A DNA stretch of 64,000 bases from Chlorokybus atmophyticus (taxonomy: Eukaryota > Streptophyta > Chlorokybophyceae > Chlorokybales > Chlorokybaceae), in the NCBI GenBank assembly GCA_009103225.1, contig RHPI01000810.1, positions 1,281,962 through 1,345,961 on the forward strand, in the 5' to 3' direction. The position numbers and the translations under genes are program-made. Positions 34,900-47,179 of the stretch are shown piece by piece (the first letter of the stretch is position 1; each line of letters opens with the position of its first letter). The notes beneath the pieces were generated by a model, which made no database searches, had not been told where the DNA came from, and saw only the letters and a program-made list of their open reading frames with translations.

Positions 34900-37335
34900 C
34901 ACTCCAATACGGTCTCAGCCGGGGTTTTCTTATCAAGGCAGGAACGGCGTCGATGAGCGCAAATGAGTAGGGATGCTCAACATCCTCATAGCCACACCTG
35001 GTAGGCTGCTACAGCATCTGGACCAAGGCCCCAACTTGGACACCGCGCAACTGCAGGTGATGTCACTACTCATGTGGACTATGTGAGGGTTGCAGCATGT
35101 GCGGCTGGTGCTGCAACTAGTGTTGTGGCCTTTTTTATCTGCTCGTTCACGCAGGTGTTGATGTTGGATGAGGCGGATCGAACCCTCGACGTTGGTTTGG
35201 CAGTGGCATAGATTGCAACCATTGCGCATCTGCGCAAGAAAAGGCAAGCCCTACTGTTCTCTGCCACGCAGGTGTTAGCGTATGCATGCAGGGTGCAAGC
35301 TCTCTGAAAGGTTAGTGCGCATACCAACGCTGCATATTTACTTTTGCAGACGAAGACTGTAAAGGATCTTGCAAGGCTATCCTGAAAGCACCCAGAGTTT
35401 GTCACCGTGCATGCAGAGGCCCCCACCGCCACCCCTGTCAGGCTACAACAGGTATCGACGTATAGAGCACCGACAATCATCACTATTATAGTGCTGTGGA
35501 CTGTTGGAGGTAATGATAGTGGGTTGTGGCATTGCAATATTGCGGTGTGGCTGTGCTTACTTGTGGCATGCTCAACAGAGCTACATGGTGTCACATCGCA
35601 CGGTGCGTTGCTGCTTTGAAGCTGGACCTTCTATGTTCTTTCAGCAAGACTCGCTAGAAAGTCCCTCGTGTTCTTCTCCTCATGCAAGCAGGTAGACTGC
35701 ATGCTGCTTCTCCTTCATGAGCATGGCTTATGCCAGCGCACTTGATGCACCAGAGTCGTGTGGCTCATGGCAGATTTTGAAGTGTTGTTGGTGTCATTGC
35801 TTCAGGTGCAGTTTGCGCATAAAGCAGTGCAACAGCTGCGCCAAGGCATTCCTGTATTGTGTCTGCATGGCAAGTCGAATCAGTCAAAGAGACTGGGGGC
35901 GTTCCACAACGCTGCTTGTTGCCACTGATGCAGCATCCAGAGGAGTCGACTTGGTTGTGCAGGTTGGTGGGCCAGCGTTTATGCATTGTCATATAACTGT
36001 GTGGCACTGTTTGACATGCATACAACCTTCATGGTCACTGGTACTGAGTGTTGGTGCCACCTGGCAGCACAACACTTACGCGCAGGAGTATGTGGCAGGT
36101 TAATTGCCGGCAGACGTTGCTCAGTACATATATCGTGCGGGCCGCACTGCGCGATATGTGTCGCATGGGCGTTCCCTGTTAATGCTGACAACAAGAGAGA
36201 AGGGTTCGTGCCTATGCTGGAAGAGGCAAAGGTACCCGCACAGGTAACTGTGGGAACATTGCTGGTATCTGCTGTGTAGCTTTGTCTCACTGGCAGTTGT
36301 TGTTACATCCATGCAGGAGATCAGGGTGGACTAGTCCACACATAAAACAGTCTGTGACGGCAGCCTTGGCCTCGCTGCTTTCCAAAGATGCCGCCCTCAG
36401 CTGACAGCACAGGTAGGGTGTTTGCGTACAGCACTGTGAACATGCACGATGTGTGCGCACAGTGTGATGTATGTTGAGTTTACTATTGACGTGTGGTCCC
36501 TGCATTTGCAAAGGAACACGGATGTGTTCAATGCAAGCAGCCTGCCAGCAAGCGGAGATGGTGAGGGCGATGGGGTTGCCGAGCACACCCACCTGCGGTT
36601 CATGAAGCGCGATACAGCAAGCATCTCCATTAGTGCCAGCGATGAGAATGGCCATGCTACCGACACAGGCGGTGATGAGGATGGCAATGGCAACATGAAC
36701 ACCGCGGTTAGGAGCATGACAACTGATGATGAGATACTGAACGTCAAGCGCGTGGACCATGAGTTGGGCGCGCGCGAAGCAAGTGAAACCGAAGCTGAGG
36801 ATGTCAAGGCTCCAACGCATGGTGTCGATGACGCCGTCTCAACCCCAGCACAGTAAGTCATTGGCGTAAGGCTATCGCAGCAGCTTCAGTAATTATGTTG
36901 TGGAAGTTGCAGATCTATGTATCAGGTGCATCTGCGTGCGTACATCTGCAGGGTGCAGCCACCATTCTGCAATCACATCAATCCCTGACTGGGTGTTTCA
37001 GGGCCCCAAACAAGGAGAACGTGAGCTTCACATGCACCAATCGTCACAGTCAGCGCTTTGTTTCTGGTGAGAGGCTGACACAACTGGCCAACTTTGCCAG
37101 GCAGCACAGTGCGCAAGAAGATATGTGAGGAGGTTTGCAGCAGCCCAGGAGCTTATAAGTGAGCTGCTGCTATGTTGTGGAGCCGACTTTCACTGCGTGG
37201 GCCAATCTCCTGCTTAGCTTATGTTCACACGTGCACAGAGCGCAGTGAAAGTGAAGGCGACCTCAACGAGAATAGTGCTGAACAAGATGCGGTCCAACCA
37301 GCGGTATGAGCAGCTGCTCAAACGCATGCATGTAC
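34900..37335 (+). pseudogene. Broken copy of the Dbp4/DDX10 helicase gene
   Basis: Matches 16580-19080 in order, introns included. Visible pieces are the GG-motif exon, [28 protein letters not shown] followed by TAG, FSATQ, a TGA inside the DLARLS exon (near 35384), FFSSCKQ, a damaged [17 protein letters not shown], and the acidic tail [19 protein letters not shown]. The N-terminal exons with the Walker A motif are missing. Homology stops at the RERMRARD coil (about 37330), where it joins aminopeptidase sequence. No functional helicase can be encoded. Confidence 0.9.
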
Positions 37336-37371
37336 ACAGTCCCAAGCCGAAGTATACCAATAGTATCTCTT

Positions 37372-38217
37372 CCTCATCCTGTTTACTGAACAGTGGACGA
37401 CAATACACTGATGGTGGGTAACAGCTTCTGAAGACAACTGATAAGGGCCTTACCACTTGAGCTGGTGCATGTGCGAGAAGTATCAACACTACCTGTCGGC
37501 ATGCGGCAATGGACAGCACCACCAATACTACACCACTCTCTCAACGCTTAACTAACTGTCGCACTGCCTGTGTCAGGCACGATGATTATCACGAGGACGG
37601 CACACCTCGGCCTTGCAATAGACAGGATGAAGGAGTGCTTTGCATGGGTGTTGCACGGCGCGCTCGCTAGCACGATTCCCCCTGAGCGGACTCCAGGGTC
37701 TATTCTTGACACTCCTTCACGAGCTGCGCTATGGGGTAGTTGCGTTAGAGAGTTCTGCAACACTGAGTTCCATGCAGTACGTGGATATGTACTGCACACA
37801 AAACACCTAATGCATGTTGCTGCTGCTTGCTATCAATGCCAGATATGGCATCAAACGCCGCTGGCAGCCGGGATAGTCATTTGAGCATTGCGGCTGCCAG
37901 CGGCTATGCTCATGATCATCCCGGCTGATCGGGATGGTCGTGAGCATGTGGACGGGGCATGTGGCATTCGCATTGAAAACCTTCTTGTGGTGAAGGAAGC
38001 GAACACGCCAAACCGCTTGGGCGGCACAACATATTTCATTTTTTAAATGCTGACGTTCTGCCCAATCCAGACAAAGTCTTTTGGGACCAGAAAACATGTC
38101 GGAGTCTGAGATTCAGTGGTGAAGGGCCTTCACACGCGAGTGTGGGAGGAAGTTTTCTCCATTGGTTTTAAGGTAGCGCACTCAGTTGCAGGGAAACACC
38201 CAGCCAGTTGCCAAATA
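37372..38217 (+). pseudogene. 3' remnant of the aminopeptidase P gene
   Basis: Resumes at the counterpart of 28705 (LNSGRQYTDG for [10 protein letters not shown]) and runs to the gene's end (tagtgttcgtcattgcc against tagagttcttgcc). It keeps TMIITRTAHLG, PPERTPGSILDTPSRAALWG and [15 protein letters not shown], but the GTGHGVG histidine segment is deleted. The [10 protein letters not shown] segment is scrambled with a local inverted duplication (gccgctggcagccgggat at 37857 and its complement near 37895), and frames are broken. Upstream exons and the whole folate gene are missing from this block. Confidence 0.88.
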
Positions 38218-38402
38218 GTGTTCGTCATTGCCATAACTCGTAGGGTTAGTAACATAGACATATGTTGCTGTACGTAGGACCACGTGTGCATAGTTTAGTG
38301 CCATGGGCACCTGAACTGGTCACTTATAGTTGGTGTGGATTAACAAGATGTATGGCTGATGTTCTTTTTCTCTTTTCACCAAGCAATTATACCCCTCAAC
38401 AA

Positions 38403-40912
38403 CTACGAATCTATTGCTGCCGCCAATGCAGTATCTACAATCAACCTAGGCACTCTCTTCACCACCATATCAATGGGAATTGCAAAATTGACGCCAGAAG
38501 ACATCCCAGTCCCTATTCAACACAAGTTGATCAGTTACTTGCCTGCACCTACACTCATATGACATGCAACAAATGCCGATGCCCACATTGCGGCAACATG
38601 GTCCAGAATGTAACTCCACCTTGTCGTGTGAAGGTTGCGGTGTTGATGCCGATAACTCGCCCAAATGAGTCCAGCAGAGGGCCTCCAGAGTTGCCTGCAT
38701 GTAAAGCACAACCCAGGTTGAACACAAGCTAGACCTTGTGTAAGACTGCTGCTCTGCAAACAAGCACAGACATACCTGCATTGATTGCTGCATCGGTTTG
38801 GATGGCACCTGGGATGGCCCTTCCTGTAGGCGAAGGTATATTCCTTTTCAACCCACTAACAACCTGCTTTCACGACCAGCACATGAGCTGAGGTTGCAGG
38901 ACATATGGAAAAAGCCGGCAACAAGCAAGCAGTAACAGAAGTGAACCGCACCCCAACCGTTAGCGTGTGGTCGAACCCGTAAGGATTGCCGAGAGCATAG
39001 CAAGTCTGTCCCACGCGAACATCCAAGGATGTTCCCACACGTGCAGGCACCAGAGCTTCAGCAGGCGCATCAATCTGAGTTGCATACGAGATGATTAGCA
39101 ATACGCGTAGTCCTTTGAACTACCAACGCACACACTGCAACGCGCATTGCATCACCCTACTGCCATTGTGTTTTATGCAAATGCACCGCACAAGGATCAC
39201 ATGCATACGACACATGATGTGCGCAGTCGCAATGTGGAGGGTGTGGATCACAACACTGAGCTTACCACACCTTCAACACTGCAAGATCATTGGAGGGATC
39301 GGTACCCACTATGGATGCTTCATAGATCTGGAACTTCTTGTCTTTACCCAACAAAGTGACCTGACAGCGGGATAAACAACATTGTAAGTGATGTTGTAAT
39401 AAGCAACTACCACGAGGAGCATCTACTTAAACGCTGCATACCCACGCATATCACAGCACGCAAACTGACAACACATGCACATCAAGATGTCCACTCACTC
39501 TTGTTCTTTGCCTCCCTGTACTATCCATAGCCAACTTTGCGACAACATGGTAGTTTGTCACCTGCAAGCAGAGTCAGTCTGCTGCGCTTGTACGACAACA
39601 TACCCTCTTTGACACATATCACACCCCATCAAATCAGCCAACAACATAGAGTGAGCTTGTATACACTCACAATGTGTCCAAATCTGTCCCAAACAAAACC
39701 GGACCCGACTCCCTCCTGTCGCTCTTCACCGCTCCCATCTGCACGCTCATAATCCGTCACCGACACCACTGAGCTGGTGGCATCCTGCCAGACAACACAC
39801 CTCACAACCAGCTTGTGCTGTTTTCTTTTTTCATGCATATGAGGAACTGAGATGCAATCACCAACAGCATTGCAGCTGCGAGAGCTTTGATGCTCTATAA
39901 CAACCCATGCACACGCATTATAGCTGTGCATGCTTTACACATAACCGCGACCAACACGAACAACATGGATAACATTTGGACAGCCACATCAAGCATACAT
40001 GGCATGCATCACTGTGTACTGTTTCTGTGTCGAGAATACAGCTCAAAGAAACCTCAAATACTCTGACTGCAGGCTCATCCTCTGCAGTCAGATCGTAGTC
40101 GACCGCGGCGAGAGCAAGCTGACCATGGTCAGCTAACCGAGTGACGCCGGTCAGCAAGACCGCGGTTGCGCCCAATGCTGCGCGGCGTGTAGTTGAACAA
40201 GTAACCGAGCTGCTTCGCTGGCCCTGGAATAAGCATACGAGTTCAACTGTCATACAACACACTTATATAGATGCCACATGTGGAAAGGATTGTGATTGCA
40301 TACACATACAGAACCCTATGGCAATGCTGTACATGTCAAGAAACACGAACATACAAACAATGCGCATAGTTGTTGTATAACCGAGAGGCTTACTATCAAA
40401 AGCCTCTTGAAGCAATGCACTAAGTAGAAGCCGTAGCGGCATTGTTGTAGAGGCTAACCACGGCATCAACACAGTGCTGTAGGTCTGTGCGGGATGGTAT
40501 GAAAAATTACGAGCTACTGTTAATGCGATCTACCAGTTATCTTGTCTGCATGCATTGGGACATTGCATGCAAGCATGCTTGATCACCATCAAGGTGAGCA
40601 TGGCGATGGAATGCGTGTAATGCTTCTGAACATGCATGCTGCGTGCTGTTATAGCGCTGCACCAGAGCTTGCTGGGCTTGTTTCTGCACACAACCAACCA
40701 CAAACACAACGCATCCAAGCACGCAGTCTTCAGAAGACAAACATGAAGCAACCCATGGCAGGCGGACCCACCTGCGGCTTGTCCTCAGCACCAGCGGCGG
40801 CAGCAATGGGCTGTACTCGCCTCTGCTTTCCACTGCTGCGCCCATGCAGTGCCACCAAGCCGGCCGGCCTGCACACCGCCGACGCCACCGCCGACACCGC
40901 CGCTGACGCCAT
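38403..40912 (-). CDS. DEG5: DEG5-type trypsin-like protease of the thylakoid lumen (intact copy)
   Basis: About 9 exons. Exon 1 (40772-40912), [18 protein letters not shown]..., is a transit peptide. Exon 2 (40053-40223) has [16 protein letters not shown], a twin-arginine lumen signal. Then [32 protein letters not shown] (catalytic His, codon 39547-39549), [12 protein letters not shown] (Asp), [68 protein letters not shown] (Ser codon 38687-38689), GINTATFTR, and [26 protein letters not shown], ending AAAIDS and TAG. There is no PDZ domain and the VNFAIPID...VP.LIV ending matches plant Deg5, which acts with Deg8 in photosystem II repair. It starts head to head with the exostosin gene. Confidence 0.88.
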
Positions 40913-41104
40913 GGCAGGGTGTATGCGCCTTATGCATTTACTGCTCAGGGTTTAGGTTCAATAAATTAGTGAAGTGAACCGAACGAAGGACTGGTTCATT
41001 GAGGCTACTGATCCCAACATGTTGGTTACGCAGTGCTGAGTTGTGCTTGCGTCTTGCTCAGCTCATGTAACCACCAGGCCAGGCCGGACTAGGCCTGGGC
41101 GGGG
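40913..41104. promoter_or_regulatory. Divergent promoter between DEG5 and exostosin genes
   Basis: 192 bp separate the two start codons. It contains cagggtttaggttcaataaa, whose counterpart upstream of the dead copy is ggggtttaggatcaatgga (about 32275). The duplicated block therefore included promoter sequence. Confidence 0.5.
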
Positions 41105-44100
41105 ATGGCCATGGCGGTCGCGGCGGCGGCGCTGACGTGGGTGACGCTGCTTTCTGTTGTGGCCAACGCTGCAGTGACGGGACCTGACGGCGATGCCCTG
41201 ATCTACGACCCCCTGGCAGGTTGGTGGAGTGGCATTGCTGAAAGGTGTGCTCGTTTCGGGTGTGTCTACTCAGTATCAAACAACATTCAGGCAGCGAGGC
41301 TGTCAACGTATCTGTCGACTAGTCAACTGGTGAACTGCATGCAAGTTGCACGACAGAACTTGCAATTCAGGCGCATTGCAGGTCCAATCAACCTGCAGCA
41401 ATGAGGCATGCTTTACCATGCTAGTGTTGTCTGAAGTAGTATTCCGTGTCAACTTAAACATGCTGAGTACATCTGGCGCAGCAGACGATGATATTGCTGC
41501 CCCCGAGAGGGGTAATTCAGCACCAGTGTGCCAATATATTGGTTTGAAGGAAGGTATTGCTAAAGCCTTACTTTTGTTAATCACCGCACACGTTTCTCTT
41601 CATGCTTCGCCACCTGTTGCACACTACTTGTACTTGTTACACACCCATACACATGCAAAGTTTTGTCGCTTCAGCCACCTGGTCGCAATTCATCCACTGA
41701 GTTGTCAGCTTCAATGAAACGGTTACCACAGTCAGGCAGTATGTATGTGACGTGCTATGTGAGGAAGTACCAAATGTACACACCCGCCCCTTGGTGCCAG
41801 CTATATGAGTAAGTACTGAAACAATCAGTCTGGTGTTAGCTTCATCACCAGAATGTTCGTGCGTTCAGACTCAGCTCCATCTCCACTTTGCATCCGCTGC
41901 GTCTCCAACGGTGGCACATGTGTCCCACCCGACCCGTACGCAAAGCAAGCGGATGGAGCCATCCCTTTACTCCTGCTGAACAGTACGAGTCAGTGGTCGT
42001 GTGAATGCCCTTACGGCTATGGCGGCGAAGACTGTGGCAAAACGCTGCTGCCGGCATGCACGCTGCCAGACGGATTTGTTCTTTCTTGCAGGTGCTTTTA
42101 TGCATGGTGTGTGAGCGCGCATGCGCATGTGCGCGCTTGTGGGTGCATGCGTGCATGTACAGAAGCGTGTGTAAGTGTGTTGTTCTTGATGTGTGTGTGC
42201 GTTTGCGTGTGCACAGTGACAATTGTTGCGCTTACTGCAGGGACACGCTGCAGATGAAGCCTTGTGAGTGTCACAGACAATGCAAAGCGCTTGGCCGAGT
42301 GCGTCACAGCCGCCAAGTGTGTACTATGCTTGTCCTGTGTCTACTCTAAGCAACCAATGTGTGTTCACCTCCTGATGTTGTTGTAGATATGCTACGAAGA
42401 CCCGGACAACCCTCATCCCGAGCTCAGTGCTGGCGTGTTCCCACCCGCCAAGGAGTTCCGCTTCTACAAGTGGTTCGACTCGTAAGTGTGTTCCAGTTGT
42501 CGACATATTGCATACTGGTATTGTGCATCCCACAATGAGAAGAAAGCTTTGACGTAAAGCGCTTACCCAACCACCACCAATGCACTTGAACGCATACATG
42601 AAACCACCACGCGCACATGCATGCATGCTTGCACGCACGGCCTCCCTTTCTGACTAACCAACAGGTTGGACCCCCTGCATGAGATCACAGCCGAGGCAGT
42701 GGAGAAGGACTACGCTCCCGGGCCAAAGTGCCGTGGCGGCTGCAGTGGCAGAGGGGTGTGCTGGAGCGCTCATCACTGTGACTGCATGCCAGGCTTTGGA
42801 GGTGTGCATGTATGTGCGCGCATAGGCGCGTGTGCGTGTGCATGCGCGCACGTGAGAGTGCGTGCACGTTTGCGCGTGCGTACGTGTGTCTGTCCTTGTA
42901 CGCTTGAGGAATCATTTGCCACTGCGTGTCAATTCACAAGTTCGCATGTCTGAACTGGCAGAGCACAGTGTGTGTGTGTAGCATGCATCTAACATTGCGT
43001 GTGTGCAGGTGATGAGTGCCAGTACTCGCGCAATATCTATTGCCTGAACGCGTGTTCAAGAGCGGGACGGTGTGACCGTGGGTTCTGCCGCTGCGATGCG
43101 GGACGTTACGGGTTCGATTGCTCGCTCCCGCGCTCATTGCCAGCACCACAAATAACAGATAACACAGCAGCATACCCCAAGATATATGTATACGAGCTGC
43201 CTGCAACAATATCCAGTTGGTACCTTGCTGAAGACGGCTGGAAGTCTGATAACGAGTTCATAGTATGTCTTCGCAGTTGCGTGTGGTGGTGTTATGTATG
43301 TCCATGCGTATGCGCGTGTGCATGTTCATCTGTGAGTCTGTATGCATGTATGTTTGGCACTTCAACATTCCCTGTTTGCAGGTCAGTGGGTGGATCTATG
43401 GAGGCTGGCGGTACTTTCTGCAAAGTCTTAACCAATCGCCTTATCGCACAACAAACCCAGAAGGTGATAATCACACTTGTGTTTGTGGGTGTACGTGCTC
43501 GTGCGCGCACGCGTGAACACTGCTTGCCAGAAAGTTCAAGTTCAGTGCGACAAGATGCTGACTGGGTGCGGATTGATAACAGAGGCGGACTTGTTCTTCA
43601 TGCCAATGTGGATCACAATTATCGGCATGAACTTGGGCCCATTTGACTGGCGGATGCGCGATGTCATCAAATACGTTCGCGATAAGTACCCGTATTGGGA
43701 CAGGCGCAATGGTGCTGACCACATATTCATTCAGTCCCAGGTAAGGTGAGGTACTCGCATGCGTGTGAATCACACTGTTTGTCGTCATGTGTTTATGGTT
43801 TGTGTCATGAAGGACGCGGGCCCGTGTTTTGTGCCCAACGACTTGAGGACCCCAATAATGATGGGCCATTTCGCGCGCACGGTGAAATGGCCAATGTCTA
43901 CCCGCCAGTTTGGGCCTTGCTGGAACGCCACGAAGGACATCTCACTGCCTCCTCTCTTAGACGATAGGCAAGTTGCATCGCAAGTTGCCATTTGATGATA
44001 TTGCCAATGATTGACAAATACATCACAACTGTTGCCTGCAGATGGGCAGCCAACAACTACTACCTGCGGTCTCCCGAGGCTCGGCCCAAAAGCCGCACGA

Positions 44101-44860
44101 CACTGTTTTACTTCTCCGGTGATTATAGAGAAGACACGCCAGACTATTCTGATGGCGTGCGTCAGGTACGTAACTTCATTAAGAAGTATACACATGTGTC
44201 CCATCCTCATCACCATCTTATGCATACCTTAGGCCATCAAGAGGCTATACGTAAATACGACCGGGTTCAAAGTTATCAGGTCAAGTCCAGACATGCTCTG
44301 GGACATGATGGAGTCCATTTTCTGCCTTGCGCCAACGGGCTTCGGGTGGGGCTTGCGCTTGTCCGCGGCCGTTGCGTATGGCTGCATACCTGTTATCATA
44401 CAGGTGCGCAACACTCTATTGGAATGTGTTGATGTGCGTTGCAATTTATAGCCATTTCATGATGTAAACGCGTGGCGCACTGCTGTCGCTTGAGCGCATC
44501 ATGAGCTTTGTTGAGCTTTTGAAGCAACCATGTGTTGTATTGCAAGATCTTATTCCCAAAATGTACATACATCATATCATAGACCATACAACATTGTAGG
44601 ATGACACCGTGCAACCATTTGAAGACTTCATTCCTTATGAAGAGTTTTCAGTGCGGATGTCACAAGCTGACATACCTAAGTTGGAACAAGTGCTGCGAGC
44701 ATTGACACGGGAGGAGATTAGTCGCAAGCAAGACGCATTGACAAGGGTTTGGCGACACTTCTTATGGCAAACGCCAGGTACTGCTTTCATGAGCACTATG
44801 AAGTTGTTAGCGAGGCGTGCGATTGATGTACAAAAATGGTGGCCGAGTCAACAAACTTGA
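41105..44860 (+). CDS. EGF-like / exostosin-family (GT47) glycosyltransferase
   Basis: About 11 exons. A signal peptide or anchor starts at the ATG (MAMAVAAAALTWVTLLSVVANA). Cysteine-rich EGF-like modules follow: CIRCVSNGGTC, WSCECPYGYGGEDCG, CRGGCSGRGVCWSAHHCDCMPGFG, and CLNACSRAGRCDRGFCRCDAGRYGFDC. Then the exostosin domain: YPKIYVYELP, ADLFFMPMW, YPYWDRRNGADHIFI, WNATKDISLPPL, RTTLFYFSGDYR, FCLAPTGFGWGLRLSAAVAYGCIPVII and FEDFIPYEEFSVRM. It ends VQKWWPSQQT. Such EGF-exostosin proteins act in the secretory pathway on cell-wall or extracellular-matrix glycans; the exact sugar is unknown. The WNATKDI exon ends with a GC donor (43968-43969, gcaagt) spliced to WAANNYY. The tail after WRHFLWQ lies in one open frame, but an alternative intron there is possible. 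Confidence 0.9.
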
Positions 44861-46679
44861 CATTATACATAGATTGAAGTCATTGCCTTATGTAATGAAT
44901 TGTAGAAGCAATACTAATGCTGAAATCATGACTTACAATTTGCATTGTTAGTACCTGAAGCATACTCTTGGATCCAATAGGTGGTATATGCTTCTTACAT
45001 GCGAGTGAGATGCTACCTTGGTCACCAATATGTATGCACTACACTATTGTTGATGGACAAGCTAACGATTCAGCCCCCATTGAGGTCTGCATTCCAAGTG
45101 GACATGCTGGAGTTCATTAACCTCTACGCGCAGCCCCAAACCCAATGCACAGTTAAATGTTCACAAACATACTACAAAATGAGGTGTGATCACCGTGACT
45201 TTGTCACATTGCATCAAGAGGAATCAAAGCCGCATTAAGAACAGCGCAAGTTGTAATAACAAAACTGCATGTAGAGTGCGGTAGAGAACCCCCTCATTAG
45301 TATTGTAGGCATGCATAATACTGTCCGGGTCCAAGTAATTATTCCTATACCACCCTTACCAATTACCAGGCATATCGGTTCATGACATGACAAGGTGTTG
45401 CATGTAACTACATTAATGCATTCCAACAGCCGTTTCCGTATGCAATTGACGTATGCAATTGACAGCCTTACACACCACCATAATCATTGCTGTGGATTGC
45501 AGCTATGCTTCAGCCTCAGCAGCAAGCAGTAAGCCAATGAAGATTTACTGATGGGATGGCTTCAACCAATCAAGGATAGCTGTGCAGCAAATGGTTGGTA
45601 CTGACCTATGACAGTGGTGATGCGGCTGCACGCACATGACCACACATGCACATGGGACCACGCCATCATGTATGCGAGTGTGTACGAGAATGTTGGAAGC
45701 CACATCGTGCCAATAGCGGTGTGAAAGCCTTCATTATGTTATTGCAACGGAGATGGGACATCCTACTTCACCCTGAGTGGAGTGTATTTCATACAACCAA
45801 AGTGTACTAACTGTCATAAGTACATAAAGAGGCCCTCATCTCCAACCGGTGCCCTACACATCAGTGCACAGTGCACTTCAATCATTTGCTCTCATCTCAA
45901 AGCAGTCCCCGGCAAAAGAGGCCTTTTTGTCAGAAGCGGCATTACATACGCTATTACTGTTTGAGGTGTCATGTCCGCTGCCTTGCAGCAATGGTAATAA
46001 TCACACCTCGTTCACTATGAACTCTATGCCCGAGAACACTGTGGGCTTGCTGTACTGCAGGAACCAGCACTGGTAGATGCTGGTAACAGCTTTTTCAAGG
46101 TATGTACATATATGCAAGGTGGTGCAGGGAGGTGTTGTTCTGCCTGGTGTGAGCGGGGCCCTGTTGCCTGGCAGGCCAGTGTAATTCAGGCACACCACAT
46201 CGGGTGATAATGCGCGGGGGTCTCAGCAGGGCATATTCTTAAAGGCCACTTTGTTGTAGCGCTCTTCATACCGCCTGCACGCTGTGGGTGCAGGCAGCAC
46301 ACAAGGCTTGCCCCCCTTTCTAGAGGAGGTCGTCCTCGCGAATGTAGTATTCGAGCACTCCAAGACCGCGCCCAGGTCCGATGCAAGGCAAGGCACCAAC
46401 TGCGCACATTACATTATGTAGGGAGTGAATAAGTGCGTGTATGCGCGTGTCGATTCCCATGCCAATGTGTCCAATAAGTGAGTCTATGAGTATCCGTGCA
46501 CAATGTCTGCAAGTCAATTAGAGCAGCTGTACGACTTGCATGCGTATGTCTACGTACGTGGCTGCTATCATTTGCGCAAGTAAGTGGCAGCCATACCGCA
46601 GCCGCCAAGCTCTTCACCCGCCTACGTCCATTGTGTACATGACATCGAGACAACGGATGAATTCTGGTAATGCCGCCTA
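44861..46679. other. No clear gene; possible coding debris
   Basis: Mostly noncoding. Short frames at 45060-45130 (plus) and 45850-46000 (plus, SKQSPAKEAFLSEAALHTLLLFE) look compositionally protein-like but lack a consistent exon structure. The minus-strand frame at 46320-46410 may belong to the LRR remnant upstream of it. Confidence 0.35.
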
Positions 46680-47035
46680 CTCATGCAGCACTGCGAGTCT
46701 CAGACTCGCATAAAGTGACTGGCAGATCACTACAGAACTAAAGTGGAGGCAGAGCTTTTGTCCACCTCCTCCTCCTCGTCCAGCTCTCCGTCCTCCTGCT
46801 GCAGCAACAATGGTAGGGGAGGCAATCTTATAACATATTCCGGCAGCGCTGCCAAGCAAGAGCACCCCGTTAAGTCCAACATCGTTAGAGCAGCACTCAT
46901 GGAAGGACTCGGGCAGCGCCGCCAAGCTGCCGCACCCACTCAGGTATAGCTCTTGAGGGGCAGCAAGCTTGTAAAACAAACCTGCAATGTTGCCAAGTTG
47001 TCGCACTCATTGTAATCTAGCTTTTGCAGAGTAGG
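46680..47035 (-). pseudogene. Leucine-rich-repeat remnant
   Basis: In alternating minus-strand frames one reads LQKLDYNECDNLATL, ELYLSGCGSLAALPESF, and LTMLDLTGCSCLAALPEYVIRLPPL. These are 23-24 residue LRRs of the plant type (LxxLxLxxCxxLxxLPxxx). Frame changes between repeats show decay. An acidic DGELDEEEEVD tail precedes the stop in one frame. No NB-ARC or kinase domain is seen nearby. Confidence 0.6.
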
Positions 47036-47179
47036 GGAAGCAGGTGGTGGGGACGAAAAGGAAGGAAGGGGGCAAACGGCTCAGAGTTAGCGAGTCAATT
47101 TATCACATGTGCATACTCATCGAGTGCAACTGTGGTGGCCACGCAGACACACGCGCGCACGCACGCACGTTGTCCATTG

